A stretch of 48,142 bases of DNA from a virus. The position numbers were made by a program, and so were the translations under genes. How positions within the stretch are numbered: position 1 is the first letter of the stretch; every line of letters begins with the position of its first letter. Positions 46,829-48,142 of the stretch are shown here, piece by piece. The stretch is taken from IMG/VR virus record IMGVR_UViG_3300046753_000257, positions 1 through 48,142 of that record. One strand, given 5' to 3'. The notes beneath the pieces are model-generated. The model was not told where the DNA came from and searched no databases. It was given only the letters and a program-made list of their open reading frames with translations.

Positions 46829-47413
46829 TTAAATATCTACGTAATACATGTCATCCAAGCGGGTCCTGTAAAAAGTATCCCCATCTATCTTAAATGAGTA
46901 ATCTGAGTCTTTCTTTACAGCAACGACGTCTCCCTTTTTAACGCCTAGCTCATCTAGCTTATGGCTACCAAAAGCGACCTTAGCTTTCTTGACTTGTCTT
47001 TCTTTAACCTCAATAATTTCAATAATGTCCGATTTAACCTCTTCTTCTTGATCAATATGTTCGAGAATTGACCACGTAGAGAGAGGATGGACCTCGCCAG
47101 TCTTTTTAGACTTGTAAGCAAAAGCTTGAGAACTGATGGCGTGATCAGGATGGTAATGAACAACGTAATGATTATCGTCAACAGGAAGAGGCTGAGCATC
47201 AGCCATAACAACGAGGTGATGAAAGTAAAGTGTGTCACCTTCTTCAACGCCTGTTTCGTGTTTTGCAGGAACAGCAATAACTTCTCCTTCATTTACCCTG
47301 TTTTTAAATGGTTCAAATTTGGTGTCTATGTAAAGTTTTAGACCACCTTCTGTTTCTATCTCGTCTTCAAACTTCTTTTCGAGATAAACAATAAAGTTAT
47401 TTAGACTTTTCAT
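46829..47413 (-). CDS. Two-lobed GroES-like co-chaperonin
   Basis: 194 aa. The first lobe has ETEGGLKLYID (21-30), matching the GroES mobile loop (GGIVL), and NEGEVIAVPA then GVEEGDTLYFHH, matching GKVLAVG...VGDIVIF. The second lobe (about 140-193) repeats the fold without the loop: LGVKKGDVVAVKKDSDYSFK and DGDTFYRTRLDDMYYV, like the GroES end (KFNGEEYLIMRESDILAV). It would cap host GroEL to fold the capsid protein, like T4 gp31. Placement ahead of the packaging and head genes fits. It is twice the usual length of about 100 aa. Confidence 0.75.
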   Translation of the reverse strand: MKSLNNFIVYLEKKFEDEIETEGGLKLYIDTKFEPFKNRVNEGEVIAVPAKHETGVEEGDTLYFHHLVVMADAQPLPVDDNHYVVHYHPDHAISSQAFAYKSKKTGEVHPLSTWSILEHIDQEEEVKSDIIEIIEVKERQVKKAKVAFGSHKLDELGVKKGDVVAVKKDSDYSFKIDGDTFYRTRLDDMYYVDI

Positions 47414-47414
47414 G

Positions 47415-47651
47415 TTAAAAATTTAAGTCAAATTCAATTATGCATGGCATCTCTTCCACGCTTTTCCATAGCATTGTAGATCCGTCGCGCTCTATATAGA
47501 CAAGATACCTTTTTATTGATTTCTTGAACAGCAGTTCATCATCTAAAATAATAGCAGATACCAAGCCGTTGCCTGCTCTCATACCTACGTAATAAGCCAT
47601 ACCTTCTTTCGGGTTTAGCCCGATAATAATTTTTCTAATAAGTCCTTCCAT
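47415..47651 (-). CDS. Hypothetical protein, 78 aa
   Basis: Starts MEGLIRKIIIGLNPKEGMAY. Short beta strands and a basic middle (FKKSIKRYLVYIERDGSTML). No domain recognised. Its ATG overlaps the stop of the first late gene (TAATG), and its stop lies 1 nt before the co-chaperonin-like ATG. Confidence 0.55.
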   Translation of the reverse strand: MEGLIRKIIIGLNPKEGMAYYVGMRAGNGLVSAIILDDELLFKKSIKRYLVYIERDGSTMLWKSVEEMPCIIEFDLNF

Positions 47652-47947
47652 TAGTTCAGGGATATTCCCAGGTCACCAAGCAGGTCATCCAATGAGTCTT
47701 CTTCTTTATATGCGCTGTCCATTATGCTTTTCAACGTGTCTAGCTCTTGTCGGCTTTCCAGGTTAAAGCTGTACATGGTTTTCATTTCAGCGCTCTCATC
47801 CCCCTCCTCAACAGAATCAAAGTCTATGACTCCGATCACAATAGAGGCTAGGGTTCTATCTTTCATTTCGAACTCATCAATTACGTCCTCCATCTTTTTG
47901 ACGAGAGAATACATTTCGGCAAAGAAGAGGGTGTCCTTAGGGTTCAT
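47651..47947 (-). CDS. Acidic hypothetical protein, first late gene, 98 aa
   Basis: Starts MNPKDTLFFAEMYSLVKKME. Highly acidic, mixed helix and strand, ending SLDDLLGDLGISLN. It is the first gene read from the divergent control region, with a good TATATTTG box 19 nt upstream. Position and acidity would fit an early-late regulator or assembly factor, but no motif supports either. Confidence 0.55.
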   Translation of the reverse strand: MNPKDTLFFAEMYSLVKKMEDVIDEFEMKDRTLASIVIGVIDFDSVEEGDESAEMKTMYSFNLESRQELDTLKSIMDSAYKEEDSLDDLLGDLGISLN

Positions 47948-47951
47948 GATG

Positions 47952-47959
47952 TAAATTTG
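47952..47959 (+). promoter_or_regulatory. Plus-strand -7 box (TAAATTTG) of the divergent control region
   Basis: TAAATTTG matches TAnnTTTG and lies 28 nt before the ATG at 47988. It would start the early rightward transcript. No clear -33 element. Confidence 0.45.
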
Positions 47960-47966
47960 TTTAAGT

Positions 47967-47974
47967 CAAATATA
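47967..47974 (-). promoter_or_regulatory. Minus-strand promoter (TATATTTG with upstream TTG)
   Basis: TATATTTG with a TTG 17 nt upstream on the minus strand, matching the full Bacteroidota consensus. It starts the leftward late block, 19 nt before ATG 47947. It overlaps the leader of the plus-strand promoter. Confidence 0.65.
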
Positions 47975-47987
47975 CGACACAATTCAG

Positions 47988-48142
47988 ATGCCAAGGTCAA
48001 CAGTTAAAAAGACTAGACTCTTCAGGGAAGTTTCGAAGCTACCAGATAAGTACGTAAAGCACAACCATCTAAAGAACCTTCGAAGCGCCACGGATGACTT
48101 TCTAGACAGCAATCCAGATCTAACTAAGTCTTACCTACACTT
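47988..48142 (+). CDS. Early basic protein, cut by the window end (61 aa if circular)
   Basis: Starts MPRSTVKKTRLFREVSKLPD and is basic and helical. It runs off the right end. If joined to base 1 it ends at 31 as a 61-aa protein with an ATGA overlap to the gene at 28. It is the first gene of the rightward early operon, with a TAAATTTG box 28 nt upstream. Function unknown; small basic first-transcribed proteins are often DNA-binding or host-directed. Confidence 0.55.
   Translation, partial: MPRSTVKKTRLFREVSKLPDKYVKHNHLKNLRSATDDFLDSNPDLTKSYLH

Noticed and set aside
1-48142. Integrated prophage or temperate phage
   Set aside because: No integrase, att site, excisionase or repressor was found.
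1-48142. Direct terminal repeats at the window ends
   Set aside because: The first and last bases share no repeat; the end-to-start frame continuity points to a circular map instead.

Overview
The window reads as a tailed bacteriophage genome, probably a podovirus of a marine member of the Bacteroidota (Flavobacteriia-like). The host call rests on three things seen in the sequence. Nine late-gene leaders carry the motif TAnnTTTG (TATATTTG or TATCTTTG), the known Bacteroidota -7 promoter box. The replicative helicase is fused to a BT4734/VirE_N-type domain typical of Bacteroidota elements. The phage also carries an M43 (cytophagalysin/pappalysin-type) metalloprotease with dockerin-like repeats. 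No integrase, excisionase or CI-like repressor was found, so a lytic life style is likely. No DNA polymerase or RNA polymerase gene was found.

Layout. Genes on the plus strand fill about 1-7.7 kb (early and replication genes). Genes on the minus strand fill 7.7-47.9 kb (packaging, virion and lysis genes). The two blocks diverge from a 40-bp control region at 47948-47987 and converge at 7668-7709, where the last genes overlap tail to tail. The partial plus-strand ORF at the right end continues in frame from base 48142 into base 1 and stops in an ATGA overlap with the first gene. The window is therefore probably one complete circular (or circularly permuted) genome of 48,142 bp.

Plus strand: a run of overlapping microgenes (1-1.6 kb) and a structured non-coding RNA candidate (1624-1720). 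Then come a DnaA-domain-IV-like protein, a putative single-strand annealing protein, a RecE-like exonuclease, an SSB-like protein with an SSB-type acidic tip, a DUF3310 protein, the primase-helicase, a T7 endonuclease I-like resolvase and a second PD-(D/E)XK-like protein. Together these look like recombination-assisted replication that borrows the host polymerase.

Minus strand, in transcription order: two small proteins, a two-lobed GroES-like co-chaperonin, a tRNA-Arg(TCT), a zinc-ribbon protein, the large terminase and the portal. An adhesion region of about 11 kb follows: a collagen/YadA-like fibre of 1193 aa, three tandem LamG-like paralogues and several other fibre-like proteins. After it come small basic Cys-containing proteins, scaffold, major capsid protein, adaptors, a 1471-aa nozzle-like protein and ejected internal proteins, including a P5-type NNPGN domain and a 2444-aa polyvalent protein. 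The block ends with a holin-like protein overlapping the secreted M43 metalloprotease. Late transcription appears to be punctuated by compact terminator-promoter units. Three late genes have their -7 box exactly 4 nt before the ATG, which suggests leaderless mRNAs.

There is no gene-free stretch longer than about 145 nt. Functions of the fibre-like and small proteins are inferred mostly from position and composition.
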